A stretch of 64,000 bases of DNA from Psoroptes ovis (Eukaryota > Arthropoda > Arachnida > Sarcoptiformes > Psoroptidae), in contig PQWQ01000033.1 in the NCBI GenBank assembly GCA_002943765.1, positions 340,758 through 404,757 on the forward strand. Reading direction: 5' to 3'. A program made the position numbers and the translations under genes. This document shows, piece by piece, positions 54,001 through 60,691 of this stretch (position 1 is its first letter; the number at the start of each line of letters is the position of its first letter). The notes under the pieces are model-generated. The model made no database searches and had not been told where the DNA came from. It saw nothing but the letters and a program-made list of their open reading frames with translations.

Positions 54001-57000
54001 GCATCATTTTGCGGTGGGACGCATTAATTTCGAATGAATTATTTGTGTTTGATCATCATTTGATGTGTGTTTCATATGTTTGATTTGATGATCAATAATC
54101 ATATCAACGATTGATGATAATTCACATTTGATGTTTCAATGTTTGATATATGTTTGTTTGTGTTGCTTGTGTTTACATTTCCATTGTTTTAAGCCCTGTA
54201 ACGCGTCCTGATTGGTGAATGTCACTGAAAATGCATTGAAACACGTTTGAAACACATTCGATCAAATGTTGATCTCTGTGTGTTTGTCCGATGGTGCACC
54301 AAGTGTGTGTGCATGTTTGAATTATCATTGATTTTTGAATTCGTTTCAAGTGGATATTAATTTTTTAATGGCCAACAGAGAAATTTTCCAGGAATTTCAA
54401 ATATTTGATGTAAAAAACATTGAAAATCAATTTTGAAAAAAATTCAAAATTCAGCTGTGAATCAATGGACAAAAATCGAATGAACAAATGTTTATTTTAT
54501 TCATTAATTTCCCGAAATAATGTTTTCGATAATTTAATTTTCGAGCAAAAAATTTTCGGTTCAAAAATCCAATATTACATTGAAAATCTATTTAAAACAT
54601 ACATGACCTCTGTCTTCGTCGTATATGAACTCATCGAAATGAAATGAAAAAAAAAAAAATCAATAAAATTCAATTTTCATCGAAGTATTTTCATCAGTGT
54701 AAACAATTTTCAACAAACATAGAAAATAACATTAAAATACATGAATTTTCTATGGCAATTTTCATGAATATCAATTTTTGTATTAGGTTGTCCGAAAAGT
54801 TCATTCCATTTAATCACGATAGAGTTGTTCATGAATGTTCGGCCAGAACTTTCCGGACAACCTAAATATTTTAGATGTTAATAAATTTATTCAAAGTTCA
54901 TGTGAACTGTTGTGTTGTGTTGTTTGAATATCGATAGATTTTATCGATTTTGATAATTTTCACAGTTTTTTTTTCTGTTCATTCGATCAATGTATGAATA
55001 ATCTAAATAAACAATCAGTTGTATCAATGTTATCGAATTGATTTTATGATTATATAATCATCCATAAAAAATGTTACTTCCTCGCCCGAATTTCTCGGAA
55101 ATTTTCGCTCCTCTTTCTCTCCCTTTCTTTCCCCTCTCCTCTTCGATAAATTAAAATCCAATGATATTCAAAGTCTATGAATGGCTCCTAATGGCTCCCA
55201 AATGCCTTAGAAATCAATGAATTTAACATCGTAAAACGCACACACTGACATACACACACTGATATATCCACATGAATATATTTACAAATTAAATTGATTA
55301 CATCCATTTCGAAAAATGTATGGATGAATCAAACGAAATGAATGAATGAATGTATCAAGCATTGGCAGTAAAAATGTAATTATTTTTATGAATTTTTCAT
55401 TTTTTTCAAAATCTTTCATTCATTCATTCATTTTCGATGTATTAGTCATATTTATATTCATGTATATTTGCACTTGTCATTATCATCAATGAATGATCAT
55501 CATGGCCAATGATGATCATCTATTTATTTTAGTGCAATGATATTCCGGTTTTTAGGCTGATGGTAGGCTACACCGATAGTTGTGCAGATCACGATCGACC
55601 GTTATGATCTCATAATTTACAACAGTGATTCTCAACCTTGTTTGGCTGTTGCGGTGCAAAACTGGTGCAAAACTCGAAAATTTCAAAATTCACAAAAAGT
55701 GCCCGTGGCACTGCGGTTGAGAATCACTGGCTGATCATGATCTCATAAATATCATGTCCATCATGGATGTCTGTGCGTGTGTGTATGCATGTGTCTATGA
55801 TGAATGATTATGATATGAATATTAATAATATTCGTAATAATGATATGAATATTATTCATATTTGACCTCGAGGGCATCAATGGATGTGTATGGATGTGTT
55901 GAAATAGTGTCTGTATCGTAAGATCAATGAATTATGAGATCATGGAAAATGCTTTGAATTGAAATGTTTCGGTGTATTTTCCATTCAATTTCAAATGCAA
56001 TTGGCATTAGCCATCAATGCAATAGACATTCATTGATTCATATTTAAATTTTCTCAAATTTTTCAAAATTCAAATCATCATTTCATTAATTCATGTCTAT
56101 TACACATCCAAATCTTTGGCTTACAAAAAAAAAATTGTTACAATTTTTTCTCATTTGAATTCATGTATTCATTCATATATGAATTTATTCAAAAAACATT
56201 CAAAGCCACAGATGTGTTGGACATTTTCTAATGCATTCATTCATTCATTTTTATTCAATTTTGCCATTCAAAATACATGGCGACTCATGTATTTTCTATG
56301 GCGAAAATTTTATTTTTTGAAATTTAGAAAAATCTAAATTCAATTTCTAAACATTTTAATCTCAAATTTAGTGGAAATAATTTCTTTTTTAAAACTCATG
56401 TAAACACTATTTCCACTGTGACAGATATCATCTAATGTATCAGTGTATTTAAATTCGCTGAATCATTGAATATTTCGACGACCAGCAACATTTGCATCTT
56501 CGGATCGTCATTCAATTGTAATGCTTTGGAGAAGTCAGAATTCAGTGACTCCGAGCTTTTGACAATTTCGTATAGTTTTTTCATTGTCAAATCCATATTT
56601 TACTGCCAAACATGCTAAAATATTTTGCTTCACTAAGCACAATTCTTAGTCGGTAGTGGTGGTGGTGGCTGCGAATCAATTACTTTTGATTTCAGCCAGC
56701 GAAATCTTGCTGAATCTGACAAAATTCTTCCGAATCTTCAAGAATATTCTGTCACTAAGACAGCGCAGCCATAAAATTCCGAACATTTGTTTTGTTTTAA
56801 TGGCTTTAAATGGCTTTTTCTTGCCGCCTCAGAAAATGATACAAAATATCTATTTCAATCGGGCTTCAGTTTTGGGCGTCTTGAATTATCGTTATTGTCA
56901 GCCATTTATCCTTGTCTTATTATTACTTTACATTTGTTATTTTTGGTTATGTAAAATTTCCCACTTCTATTAGGCTGTCCGAAAAGTTCATTCCGCTTAA

Positions 57001-59586
57001 TCACGATAGAGTTGCTTATGAAAATCGGCCAGAACTTTACGGACAACCTAGTATTTTAGCCTAGAAATAACTCTAAATTCCCAATACAAAAATGTTGGCT
57101 GCCAGCAAACAAACAAAAAATTTATTGCCATTTATTCACATTTCAATAATGATAATCAACAACAGCCACATTAGTGGTGGCACAATAAATTTTATCATAT
57201 TTATTCATTATTACAAATTATACAAAGACCTTATTGAAAAAATGTTTCAATCTGATTTCAATCACTCCAAATTCAAATGGCCATTGATGATTCATTCGAA
57301 GACACACTCACAAATTTGTTGTTTGAATTTTCCATAAAAAATTAATGGCCATTAATTTCTATTTCCACCCAAATGATAATATCTCGTAGAAATCTGTAGA
57401 AATCAGATGTTCATCTATAACACAGTCTGTTATTGATGAACACAGACATGCAATGATGATAATGATGATGATCATTAGCTCATCATCATCATTAATGATT
57501 GATCTCATCAATCAATCTATCGATCAATAGCCTTTGACAAAAAAAAAACTAAACGAATATCAAATGATTAATCAAAAACTTTCAGCTTTCAAAGCACTTC
57601 GGCGCTTTGAAAGCATTCCATCTCTGTCTTTGATCAATTTTTGATCAATCAATCAAATCGTCAATCTGCGCCAATCACTTTATGAGATTCTTGGAAAAAT
57701 TTCTCCGAAAAAAATCCATAAATTCTGTTACACATTGAATCATTGAATGTCTGTATCCAAAGATCAAGATCTCCGCCAGAATATTCCTTCTTGGTAATTG
57801 AATTAATTATGTATTCTTTATATATGAATGAATACAATCATGAATAGAATATCATGAATATCTTCATTATTTATTCATTGAATCATTCATTGAATTCATT
57901 GTTATTCATTGAATTGCGTTGAATTTGAACCATTATCAACTTGTATCATTCATTCATTCATTTCATTGATTCAACATGAGTCAAAATGATAATAATGAAG
58001 CTTTCAAATCATTATTAAATAGATACATTCGAGAAATTCAAAAAAAAAAGTTCAAAGGTCATTGACATGCATTGATATATATTCATTTATTTACATTGTT
58101 TTTCATTTATTCATGTCTTTAAAATAGAAATTTGACTGACTGACTTAGTGACTTAACGGTGTTGGCGTTTTACTGATTTTTTCAATTTTTCCAAAGAAAA
58201 TTCACTCTAAAACTAAAGCGCCACCCAAAGTTCTAAAGGGTCTTAACCTTGTGCTTTATGGTCGGTGGCAGTTCAAATGTATATGTAGTCCATCGCAAGA
58301 CACGTAATTGACATTTGACCAATGAATGTATTGAATTGATGATCGGTCATGTGTCATCATCATCAATGGTAATGACATTTGTCATTCATTAAATTCATTG
58401 ATTGAATTTCGAAATTCTTCCATTCTTTGAGATCCATTGATTGGCTTTGATCAGCTTTGAAATGTACGAATAATTTTACGAATTCCCTCTCAAGGGAATA
58501 TCGAATCAAATCATCATTCATTTGAAGAATTTCATTTGCCGCCCGTGCGTGTCATGCATGGTGTGGTGTAGTATCTGCTGTTGCTGCTTGCTTTCATCTT
58601 GATTTCATGCCCAGAATATTCTTGGAGACATTCATAGAGTATCCAAGTATCTCGTATGTGAATTCTCATATGAGAATTCTCATCAATTTGATTGGCTTAA
58701 TTTGAATCAAAATGATTCAAAACTAATCAAAATGAATTCATTCATTCATTCATTCATACATTGAATGTCATCATTTTTCTTTGTGTTTTTGCATCTGTCA
58801 TAATTTTTTTTGTTTTCTTTTTGATTAATTTGATTCACATTTATTTCAGTGTTATGAATGTATCAATATGTAAATGAATAAGTGAGTACAACATTCAAAT
58901 CTTCAATATTCTTAAAGCTTGATTTTGATTGATTAAGTCGTCATCTTGTGTGTTGTTTTATTTCATGTGTTCGTGAATCCAGTTTTCATTTTGAGTGAAT
59001 GAATGATTGAAGGTTAATTTTTCAAGGTTATTGACCATCAAATCTACTAATCCATTCACTGTGAATCATTTAGTTTAAGTGCATCCATTTGTGGTCAAAT
59101 TTTTAAAAATTTGAAAAGTTCAAAAATTTAAATTTTGACATTTCAAGTCATTGATACGTAGCCCCATTCACATATATAATGATATTTTTAAATTAAATTT
59201 CACCGATATGAAATGATTGATCATTTTCGATTCGATTTTAATCTATTTTTGATATTTCAATCCATTCATTCAAATATTACAGTTATCAATCGTAATCCGA
59301 TCACTGGTGAAATAATCAATGAACATCCAACAATTTCAAATGGTAATGGTATGGCTAATGGTAATGGTTCAATGAATGGTAAGTGTTTTTTTCATTGAAG
59401 GTTAACCAATATCTTGAATTCAATTCAATTTTCAATGAATGAATAGGATCAAATGGATCAATGCCCAATACTCCAACTCGTGTACGTCAACCACCAGGTA
59501 ATTTTCATTGATTTCATTGTTTAAAGGGTCCAACTGATCAATTTCTTTGATTCAAAGGTGGTAAAACATCAAACATTTTTGGCTGA
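8976..59586 (+). CDS. Jupiter: Microtubule-associated protein Jupiter homologue (JPT1/HN1 family), spliced
   Basis: Spliced CDS 8976-9028, 51624-52108, 59283-59378, 59447-59497, 59558-59586 gives 714 nt, or 237 aa plus TGA. All introns are GT/AG and all phases agree. Family signatures, in order, are SSRIIKAPGGGAHNIFG near residues 16-32 (family: SSRVLRPPGGGS), NRLFGQPEVTDTPRRRVVDR and RMKSNIFAEP in the middle, a KYEHVINRNPITGE segment comparable to YKNPVTG of insect Jupiter, and RQPPGGKTSNIFG at the C terminus (family: NPPGGKSSLVLG). Between the motifs the chain is Ser/Thr/Asn/Gly-rich, as expected for an intrinsically disordered protein. There is no signal peptide or membrane segment. Insect Jupiter binds microtubules; the role here is inferred from family membership. 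An RRGS site (basophilic-kinase consensus) and STP/DTP sites are visible. Alternative first exons at 43156 and perhaps 27028 replace the N terminus. Confidence 0.88.
9639..9887 (+). CDS. Hypothetical ORF, 82 aa, unrecognised
   Basis: An ATG ORF of 82 codons that ends DDDHRKLSYDEFQLLKRLRA before TGA. Its composition is less skewed than the intronic random ORFs, with Asp, His, Cys and Arg residues and few Ile/Asn/Phe homopolymer stretches. The reading frame is open for nine more codons upstream of the ATG, to a TGA at 9606-9608. A GT at 9875-9876 after AAAAAG would end an exon in phase 2, the phase needed to join the common Jupiter exon at 51624, but GTTACG is a weak donor. It could be a chance ORF, an old transposon fragment or another alternative exon. 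I do not recognise the protein. Confidence 0.25.
   Translation: MIRRKNSFVFISIYTNVNQTLFEWENNKRYHTLMVFLSVDHRYGCKCIDLPQDLLPVIIRITDDDHRKLSYDEFQLLKRLRA
12769..12920. mobile_element. PiggyBac-like MITE with TTAA sites
   Basis: Element 12771-12918 (148 bp) begins CCCTTAGAACTCGAG and ends CTCGAGTTTTATGGG. These are imperfect inverted repeats starting with CCC, flanked on both sides by TTAA (12767-12770 and 12919-12922). A CCC terminus plus TTAA duplication is the piggyBac-superfamily hallmark. The interior has GAGGCGCCTATCGAG and a small GGTGAGCTATGCTCACC hairpin, and no ORF. Confidence 0.7.
12987..13010. repeat. ATGT microsatellite
   Basis: Six ATGT units without interruption. Confidence 0.85.
13323..13402 (+). 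mobile_element. Mariner-like MITE copy 4 (group B)
   Basis: 80 bp, TTAGGCTGTCCAAAAAGTTC to ACTTTCCGGACAACCTAA, with TA at 13321-13322 and 13403-13404. The interior is TTGCTGATTTTCTAA then ACGATATGATCGGC. Confidence 0.87.
14506..14640 (+). repeat. Dispersed GACGTAGTA-module repeat, copy 3
   Basis: GTCGATGACGTATTTATACG at 14506-14525 is identical to copy 1. GACGTAGTAATACGTC follows at 14557-14572, then GAAAATTGCCGGTGTTCGTT. Spacing between the modules differs from copy 1 (about 31 against 30 bases). No ORF. The edges are uncertain. Confidence 0.55.
16104..16178 (-). mobile_element. Mariner-like MITE copy 5 (group B, left end damaged)
   Basis: The arms GTCCCATAAGTTCTTGCCG and CGGCAAGAACTTATGGGAC are near-perfect inverted repeats. 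The right end CAACCTAA is followed by TA; the left TTAGGTT is degraded to ATCAAT. The interior is group B in reverse orientation. Confidence 0.82.
16219..16301 (-). mobile_element. Mariner-like MITE copy 6 (group A)
   Basis: Starts TTAGGCTGTCCGAAAAGTTC after TA at 16217-16218. The interior TTCCGCTTAATCACAATAGAG is group A in reverse. The right end is diverged (GGGACGGCCTCGA). It lies 40 bp from copy 5. Confidence 0.83.
20230..20309 (+). mobile_element. Mariner-like MITE copy 7 (group B)
   Basis: 80 bp, TTAGCTTGTCCCATAAGTTT to AACTTTTCGGACAACCTAA, with TA at 20228-20229 and 20310-20311. Confidence 0.86.
22000..22018. repeat. GC-rich hairpin
   Basis: TAGCTGGC and GCCAGCTA are perfect inverted arms around TGC. 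It contains CTGCGCCAG, one of nine exact CTGCGCMAG sites in the window. Confidence 0.6.
22211..22233. repeat. Perfect short hairpin
   Basis: CATAGATTGC and GCAATCTATG are perfect 10-bp arms separated by GTA. No neighbouring gene explains it. Confidence 0.6.
23422..23442. repeat. TTAA microsatellite
   Basis: About five TTAA units in tandem. Confidence 0.75.
24922..24940. repeat. ACC microsatellite
   Basis: Six ACC units. Confidence 0.8.
26869..26969. repeat. Cluster of three hairpins
   Basis: First: CATCAATCACCGC and GCGGTGATTGATG around a single G (26869-26895). Second: AACCAAC and GTTGGTT (about 26901-26924). Third: AAATTTATGAATGACCA and TGGTCATTCATAAATTT around TAAT (26932-26969), with 17-bp perfect arms. 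The cluster ends about 60 bp before the candidate start at 27028. Confidence 0.65.
27028..27122 (+). CDS. Candidate third alternative first exon of Jupiter
   Basis: ATG at 27028 opens a frame encoding 31 residues, starting MAAVIIDLINFDQIKSLKSN and ending NVFGYHLVYP, then AG of a split codon. The donor is CCCAG|GTACGT (GT at 27123-27124). The phase (2) is the one needed for the common exon at 51624 and would restore Arg-Ile-Ile-Lys, giving a 251-aa isoform. The exon shows no HVEL signature and I know no homologue, so the call rests on donor quality, phase and ORF only. A chance match is quite possible. Confidence 0.3.
27319..27331. repeat. Short AC dinucleotide run
   Basis: About six AC units within ATACACACAC sequence. 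Confidence 0.7.
27736..28487. promoter_or_regulatory. CACGTG (E-box) cluster, possible enhancer
   Basis: Six perfect CACGTG palindromes at 27736, 27745, 28120, 28137, 28149 and 28482 in about 750 bp of otherwise AT-rich intron. CACGTG is the class B E-box bound by Myc/Max, USF and related bHLH factors. The interval 28130-28260 is also visibly more GC-rich than its surroundings. Regulatory function is inferred only from clustering. Confidence 0.3.
28431..28450. repeat. Poly(A) tract
   Basis: Twenty A. No recognisable retroposon upstream. Confidence 0.85.
28905..29110. repeat. Imperfect GTCC-rich repeat region
   Basis: Repeated short motifs TTGTCC, GGACACTGTCCTCT (twice, about 29018-29052) and CGGTCCCATACACA/TTGGTCCCATACACA near 29085-29108. 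Looks like a decayed low-order tandem repeat. The overlapping ORFs are not credible. Confidence 0.45.
29741..29822 (-). mobile_element. Mariner-like MITE copy 8 (group A)
   Basis: TTAGGTTGTCCGAAAAATTC to ACTTTCCGGACAACCTAA, 82 bp. The flanking TA duplication is not preserved (AC on the left, AT on the right). Reverse orientation. Confidence 0.85.
30201..30280 (-). mobile_element. Mariner-like MITE copy 9 (group A)
   Basis: TTAGGCTGTCCAAAAAGTTC to ACTTTCCGGACAGCCTAA, with TA at 30199-30200 and 30281-30282. Confidence 0.87.
30694..30712. repeat. Poly(A) tract
   Basis: Nineteen A following GCCC. A T23-24 tract lies 100 bp downstream. Confidence 0.8.
30810..30833. repeat. Poly(T) tract
   Basis: About 24 T, one of the longest homopolymers in the window outside the satellite. 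Confidence 0.85.
31186..31207. repeat. Half-element of the TTTGCACTCG/GGCGCCTA family
   Basis: GGCGCCTACCGAG (31186-31198) overlaps CGAGTGCAAAAGG (31195-31207), joining two modules seen separately at 12854 and 2588. A CTTTGCACTCG copy lies at 31460-31470. No bounded element was resolved. Confidence 0.45.
32026..32108 (+). mobile_element. Mariner-like MITE copy 10 (group A)
   Basis: TTAGGTTGTCCGGAAAGTTT to ACTTTTCGGACAGCCTAA, followed by TA. The interior is GCCGATTTTCATTGTGCAAC then AAGCCGAATGAAC. Confidence 0.86.
33628..33708 (-). mobile_element. Mariner-like MITE copy 11 (group B)
   Basis: TTAGGTTGTCCTAAAAGTTT to ACTTATCGGACAACCTAA, with TA at 33626-33627 and 33709-33710. Confidence 0.87.
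34768..34789. repeat. AAGGT-N4-ACCTT hairpin (strongest example)
   Basis: TTCAAAGGT and ACCTTTGAA are perfect 9-bp arms around ATTT. It belongs to the recurring hairpin class discussed in the findings (also 9351-9368, 19797-19819 and 43962-43978). Confidence 0.6.
35609..35692 (-). mobile_element. Mariner-like MITE copy 12 (group A)
   Basis: TTAGGTTTTTGTCCGAAAAG to CTTTCTGGACAACCTAT. The left arm has a small insertion and the right terminus a substitution. Reverse orientation. Confidence 0.83.
37055..37136 (-). mobile_element. Mariner-like MITE copy 13 (group A)
   Basis: TTAAGCTGTCCGAAAAGTTC to ACTTTTCGGACAACTTAA. The fifth-from-end positions differ from consensus at both termini but still pair (TTAAG with CTTAA). 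TA on both sides. Confidence 0.87.
39297..39379 (-). mobile_element. Mariner-like MITE copy 14 (group A)
   Basis: TTAGGTTGTCCGAAAAGTTC to ACTTTATGGACAACCTAG. The interior reads ATCACCGCTTAATCACAATAGAG. TA is lost on both sides. Confidence 0.84.
40252..40332 (+). mobile_element. Mariner-like MITE copy 15 (group A)
   Basis: TTAGGTTTTTCGGAAAGTTC to ACTTTTCGGACAGCCTAA, followed by TA. Confidence 0.86.
41571..41585. repeat. Poly(A) tract
   Basis: About 15 A followed by a locally GC-richer stretch. Confidence 0.75.
42284..42367 (+). mobile_element. Mariner-like MITE copy 16 (group A, matched terminal changes)
   Basis: TTCAGGTAGTCCGGAAAGTT to CTTTTCGGACGACCTGAA. Both ends carry the same non-consensus base (TTCAGG pairs with CCTGAA), so the terminal inverted repeat stays complementary. 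Interior as in the other group A copies. Confidence 0.85.
42830..42847. repeat. Poly(T) tract
   Basis: Eighteen T about 310 bp upstream of the alternative first exon. Confidence 0.8.
43156..43214 (+). CDS. Jupiter: Jupiter homologue, alternative first coding exon (isoform 2)
   Basis: 59 nt beginning MPSIYDFRHVELDKVGRGK, then AG of a split Arg codon. The donor is AAAAG|GTTCGT (GT at 43215-43216). The phase is the same as in the 8976 exon, so splicing to 51624 gives GKR|IIKAPGGG and a 239-aa protein. The Y-x-F-x-HVEL-xx-VG-xx-KR pattern matches the N terminus of a Drosophila Jupiter isoform as I recall it, strong support that this is a real, conserved alternative start. The ATG has AAAAA upstream. 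A TCAGTC initiator-like sequence lies at 43086-43091, about 70 bp before the ATG, suggesting a separate promoter; no TATA box is evident. Confidence 0.85.
43571..43600. repeat. GAG/GGA purine repeat
   Basis: CGAGAAGAAG followed by an uninterrupted run of GGA triplets and AGAA. Confidence 0.75.
44230..44311 (+). mobile_element. Mariner-like MITE copy 17 (group A)
   Basis: TTCGATTGTCCGAAAAGTTT to ACTTTTTGGACAACCTAA, with TA at 44228-44229 and 44312-44313. The empty site would be AGATCTAGATCT-like, because AGATCTA precedes and TAGATCT follows: a palindromic target centred on TA. Confidence 0.86.
46987..47071. mobile_element. Mariner-like MITE copy 18 (group B, T-tract interior)
   Basis: TTAGGTTGTCCCATAAGTTC to GAACTTATTGGACAACGCAA, with TA at 46985-46986 and 47072-47073. 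The centre has been replaced by a T-rich run of about 15. Confidence 0.85.
47434..47513 (-). mobile_element. Mariner-like MITE copy 19 (group B)
   Basis: TTAGGGCGTCCGTAAAGTTT to ACTTATCGGACAGCCTTA, with TA at 47432-47433. Confidence 0.85.
49480..49559 (+). mobile_element. Mariner-like MITE copy 20 (group A)
   Basis: TTAGGTTGTCCGAAAAGTTT to ATTTTTCGGACAAGCTAA, followed by TA. Confidence 0.86.
50074..50092. repeat. Poly(A) tract
   Basis: Nineteen A. Confidence 0.8.
51019..51100 (+). mobile_element. Mariner-like MITE copy 21 (group A)
   Basis: TTAGATTGTCCGGAAAGTTT to ACTTTTCGGACAATCTAA, with TA at 51017-51018 and 51101-51102. The TTAGATTG variant is matched by CAATCTAA at the other end, so the TIR is fully complementary over the outer 12 bp. 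It forms an inverted pair with copy 22. Confidence 0.88.
51331..51412 (-). mobile_element. Mariner-like MITE copy 22 (group A)
   Basis: TTAGGCTGTCCGAAAAGTTC to ACTTTTCGGACAACCTAG, with TA at 51329-51330. Its right end is 211 bp before the common coding exon. It lies in the opposite orientation to copy 21, 230 bp away. Confidence 0.87.
51624..52108 (+). CDS. Jupiter: Jupiter homologue, common core exon
   Basis: 485 nt after acceptor ATAATTATAG (AG at 51622-51623), ending CACG|GTATGT (GT at 52109-52110). The phase is 2 in and 1 out. It encodes about 161 residues. IIKAPGGGAHNIFGQQ is the conserved N-terminal Jupiter/HN1 motif. A Ser/Asn/Gly-rich linker follows with SCPSTPVHS, then RRGSLQETKNRLFGQP, EVTDTPRRRVVDRMKSNIFA and EPDPSQQAA, and the exon ends RTPSVKKYEH. 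The repeated (L/I)FG or NIF motifs next to basic residues are characteristic of this microtubule-binding family. RRGS and TP sites are candidate phosphorylation sites. Codons are AT-ended, like the other exons. Confidence 0.9.
53397..53492 (-). mobile_element. Mariner-like MITE copy 23 (diverged)
   Basis: TTAGGCTGCTGTCCGAAAAG to CAAAACTTTTCGGACAATCA, 96 bp, with an extra GCT in the left end. The interior keeps TGCTCATTGAAAATC of group A in reverse. Confidence 0.78.
53811..53894 (+). mobile_element. Mariner-like MITE copy 24 (group B)
   Basis: TCAGGTTGTCCGAAAAGTTC to AATTTTCCGGACAACCTAA, with TA at 53809-53810 and 53895-53896. The interior is TTGCCGATTTTCC then ACGATATAACCGGC. Confidence 0.87.
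54783..54865 (-). mobile_element. Mariner-like MITE copy 25 (group A)
   Basis: TTAGGTTGTCCGAAAAGTTC to ACTTTCCGGACAACCTAA, with TA at 54781-54782. Confidence 0.87.
55623..55729. mobile_element. hAT-like MITE
   Basis: 107 bp starting CAGTGATTCTCAACC and ending GGTTGAGAATCACTG, a perfect 15-bp TIR of the CAGNGNTTCTCAA type typical of hAT elements. No exact 8-bp target duplication abuts it. A 12-bp direct repeat ATGATCTCATAA lies just outside (55604-55615 and 55737-55748). No ORF. Confidence 0.75.
56970..57051 (-). mobile_element. Mariner-like MITE copy 26 (group A)
   Basis: TTAGGCTGTCCGAAAAGTTC to ACTTTACGGACAACCTAG, with TA at 56968-56969 and 57052-57053. Confidence 0.87.
57585..57614. repeat. 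Perfect 11-bp-arm hairpin
   Basis: GCTTTCAAAGC and GCTTTGAAAGC flank an 8-base loop. Each arm is itself nearly palindromic. Confidence 0.6.
59283..59378 (+). CDS. Jupiter: Jupiter homologue, exon 3
   Basis: 96 nt after acceptor ATATTACAG (AG at 59281-59282), with donor AATG|GTAAGT at 59379. It completes Val from the split codon, then encodes INRNPITGEIINEHPTISNG and an NGNGMANGNGSMN tail. NPITGE corresponds to the NPVTG segment of insect Jupiter. Phase 1 at both ends, so it can be skipped without a frameshift. The ATG ORF reading on past the donor (to 59398) is intron. Confidence 0.85.
59447..59497 (+). CDS. Jupiter: Jupiter homologue, exon 4
   Basis: 51 nt after acceptor GAATGAATAG, with donor CCAG|GTAATT at 59498. 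It encodes GSNGSMPNTPTRVRQPP with a split Gly on each side. The preceding intron is 68 bp. Phase 1 at both ends. TPTRVRQPPGG resembles the family's C-terminal proline/basic stretch. Confidence 0.85.
59558..59586 (+). CDS. Jupiter: Jupiter homologue, terminal coding exon
   Basis: 29 nt after acceptor TTCAAAG (AG at 59556-59557; intron 60 bp). It encodes G-GKTSNIFG and TGA. The PPGG-K-TSNIFG ending is equivalent to the PPGGKSSLVLG terminus of vertebrate HN1/JPT1, so the protein end is well supported. Confidence 0.87.
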
Positions 59587-60534
59587 ATGGATTAAAACAC
59601 GTGCGCGCATCTCATATCCATAATGTTAACCTTCAAAAACACCGAAAACAATTAAACATCTTTGAAAAATATAATCTTACAATTGTCTATGGATATGAAT
59701 AAATCAATCAGTGAAGGTTAAAACAATCAAAGAGCCAAGATGTTAAAACATCAATCAAAATCAACCATAAAACTGGCTTATAACAACCGAAGGTTAACCA
59801 TTAACCTTCAAAATTAACAACATCCAGCAAATATAATCAACTTTTAATCCTTTCTTTTTCTTTTTTAAGTGTAATTTTTTTTTCTACTATTTACTATCGA
59901 CTGATATTCTCTTATAATCTCTGATATTCATTGATACACAAATAATCAAATAACACTGCATAAACATACACGTATAATCGAAAAAATGAATTAGATGAAA
60001 TTAACCTTCAAAAACAGAAAACCTTCAAAAACTAAAAAAAAATTCAAAAAAAAAATTTCACATATTCAATAACACACTTTGCATACACTGACATACTATT
60101 CATCTTATATTCACTATTTTACATTTGAATCAGAATTTTAATTAATCTCAATTTTTATTGCTAATTAATTAATTAACTTGATGACTAATTAATTTTTGAT
60201 CGAATTACATCGTTTACAAATGATGAATACGTGAATTAATGATTTTTATTTTTTCAAAAAAAAAAAAATTATTGAAAAGTAAACAACGTGAACAACACAT
60301 GATTGAGTATATTTCTGATAGATTTTACCATTTTTTTTAATAAGCGATTTGAAACATTTTTGCATTACAAATAACACGCGAATAAAAACTATACAAACAC
60401 GTAATTTACGTATTGATTTATATTTGCTAATAATTTTTCATTTGCTGAATAATTTTATATTTGAATTTTTCTTTTCATATCTTTTTTTTTTTACCTACTC
60501 TACACTATATTTTGATTAAATAAAATTGATGTTT
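59587..60534 (+). other. 3' UTR of the Jupiter gene with candidate poly(A) signals
   Basis: AT-rich sequence after the stop. AATAAA hexamers occur at 59698-59703, 60381-60386 and 60529-60534; which is used cannot be told from sequence alone. No coding feature seen. Confidence 0.5.
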
Positions 60535-60604
60535 TTTTTTAATTAATAATTTTTTTGTTTTTGTTTGTTTATTTTTGAAATTTTTCATGTGTCTAGCCTA
60601 GAAA

Positions 60605-60691
60605 ATGCCCAGTGATCAATTGTTGAATTATGAAAAAGTAACAGGTATTACAACACGTTATCGCTTAGGAACGATGAGTTTGAAAAATTGA
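60605..60691 (+). CDS. Small ORF of unknown nature beside satellite
   Basis: A 28-codon ORF beginning MPSDQLLNYEKVTG and ending GTMSLKN, with an in-frame TAG just upstream of the ATG. Local composition is less AT-rich than the surroundings. It abuts the satellite start. It could be the first exon of a neighbouring gene (a GT follows AACAG at 60644-60645), a remnant, or chance. Not recognised. Confidence 0.12.
   Translation: MPSDQLLNYEKVTGITTRYRLGTMSLKN

Larger units (their letters stand above)
52109..59282 (+). other. 7.2-kb Jupiter intron
   Basis: No recognised gene. It contains MITE copies 23-26, the hAT-like element at 55623, a duplicated ACACGTGTAAA motif near 52149 and 52187, and an 11-bp perfect hairpin at 57585-57614. 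The stretches 54870-55600 and 57060-59200 show only AT-rich simple sequence. Confidence 0.7.
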
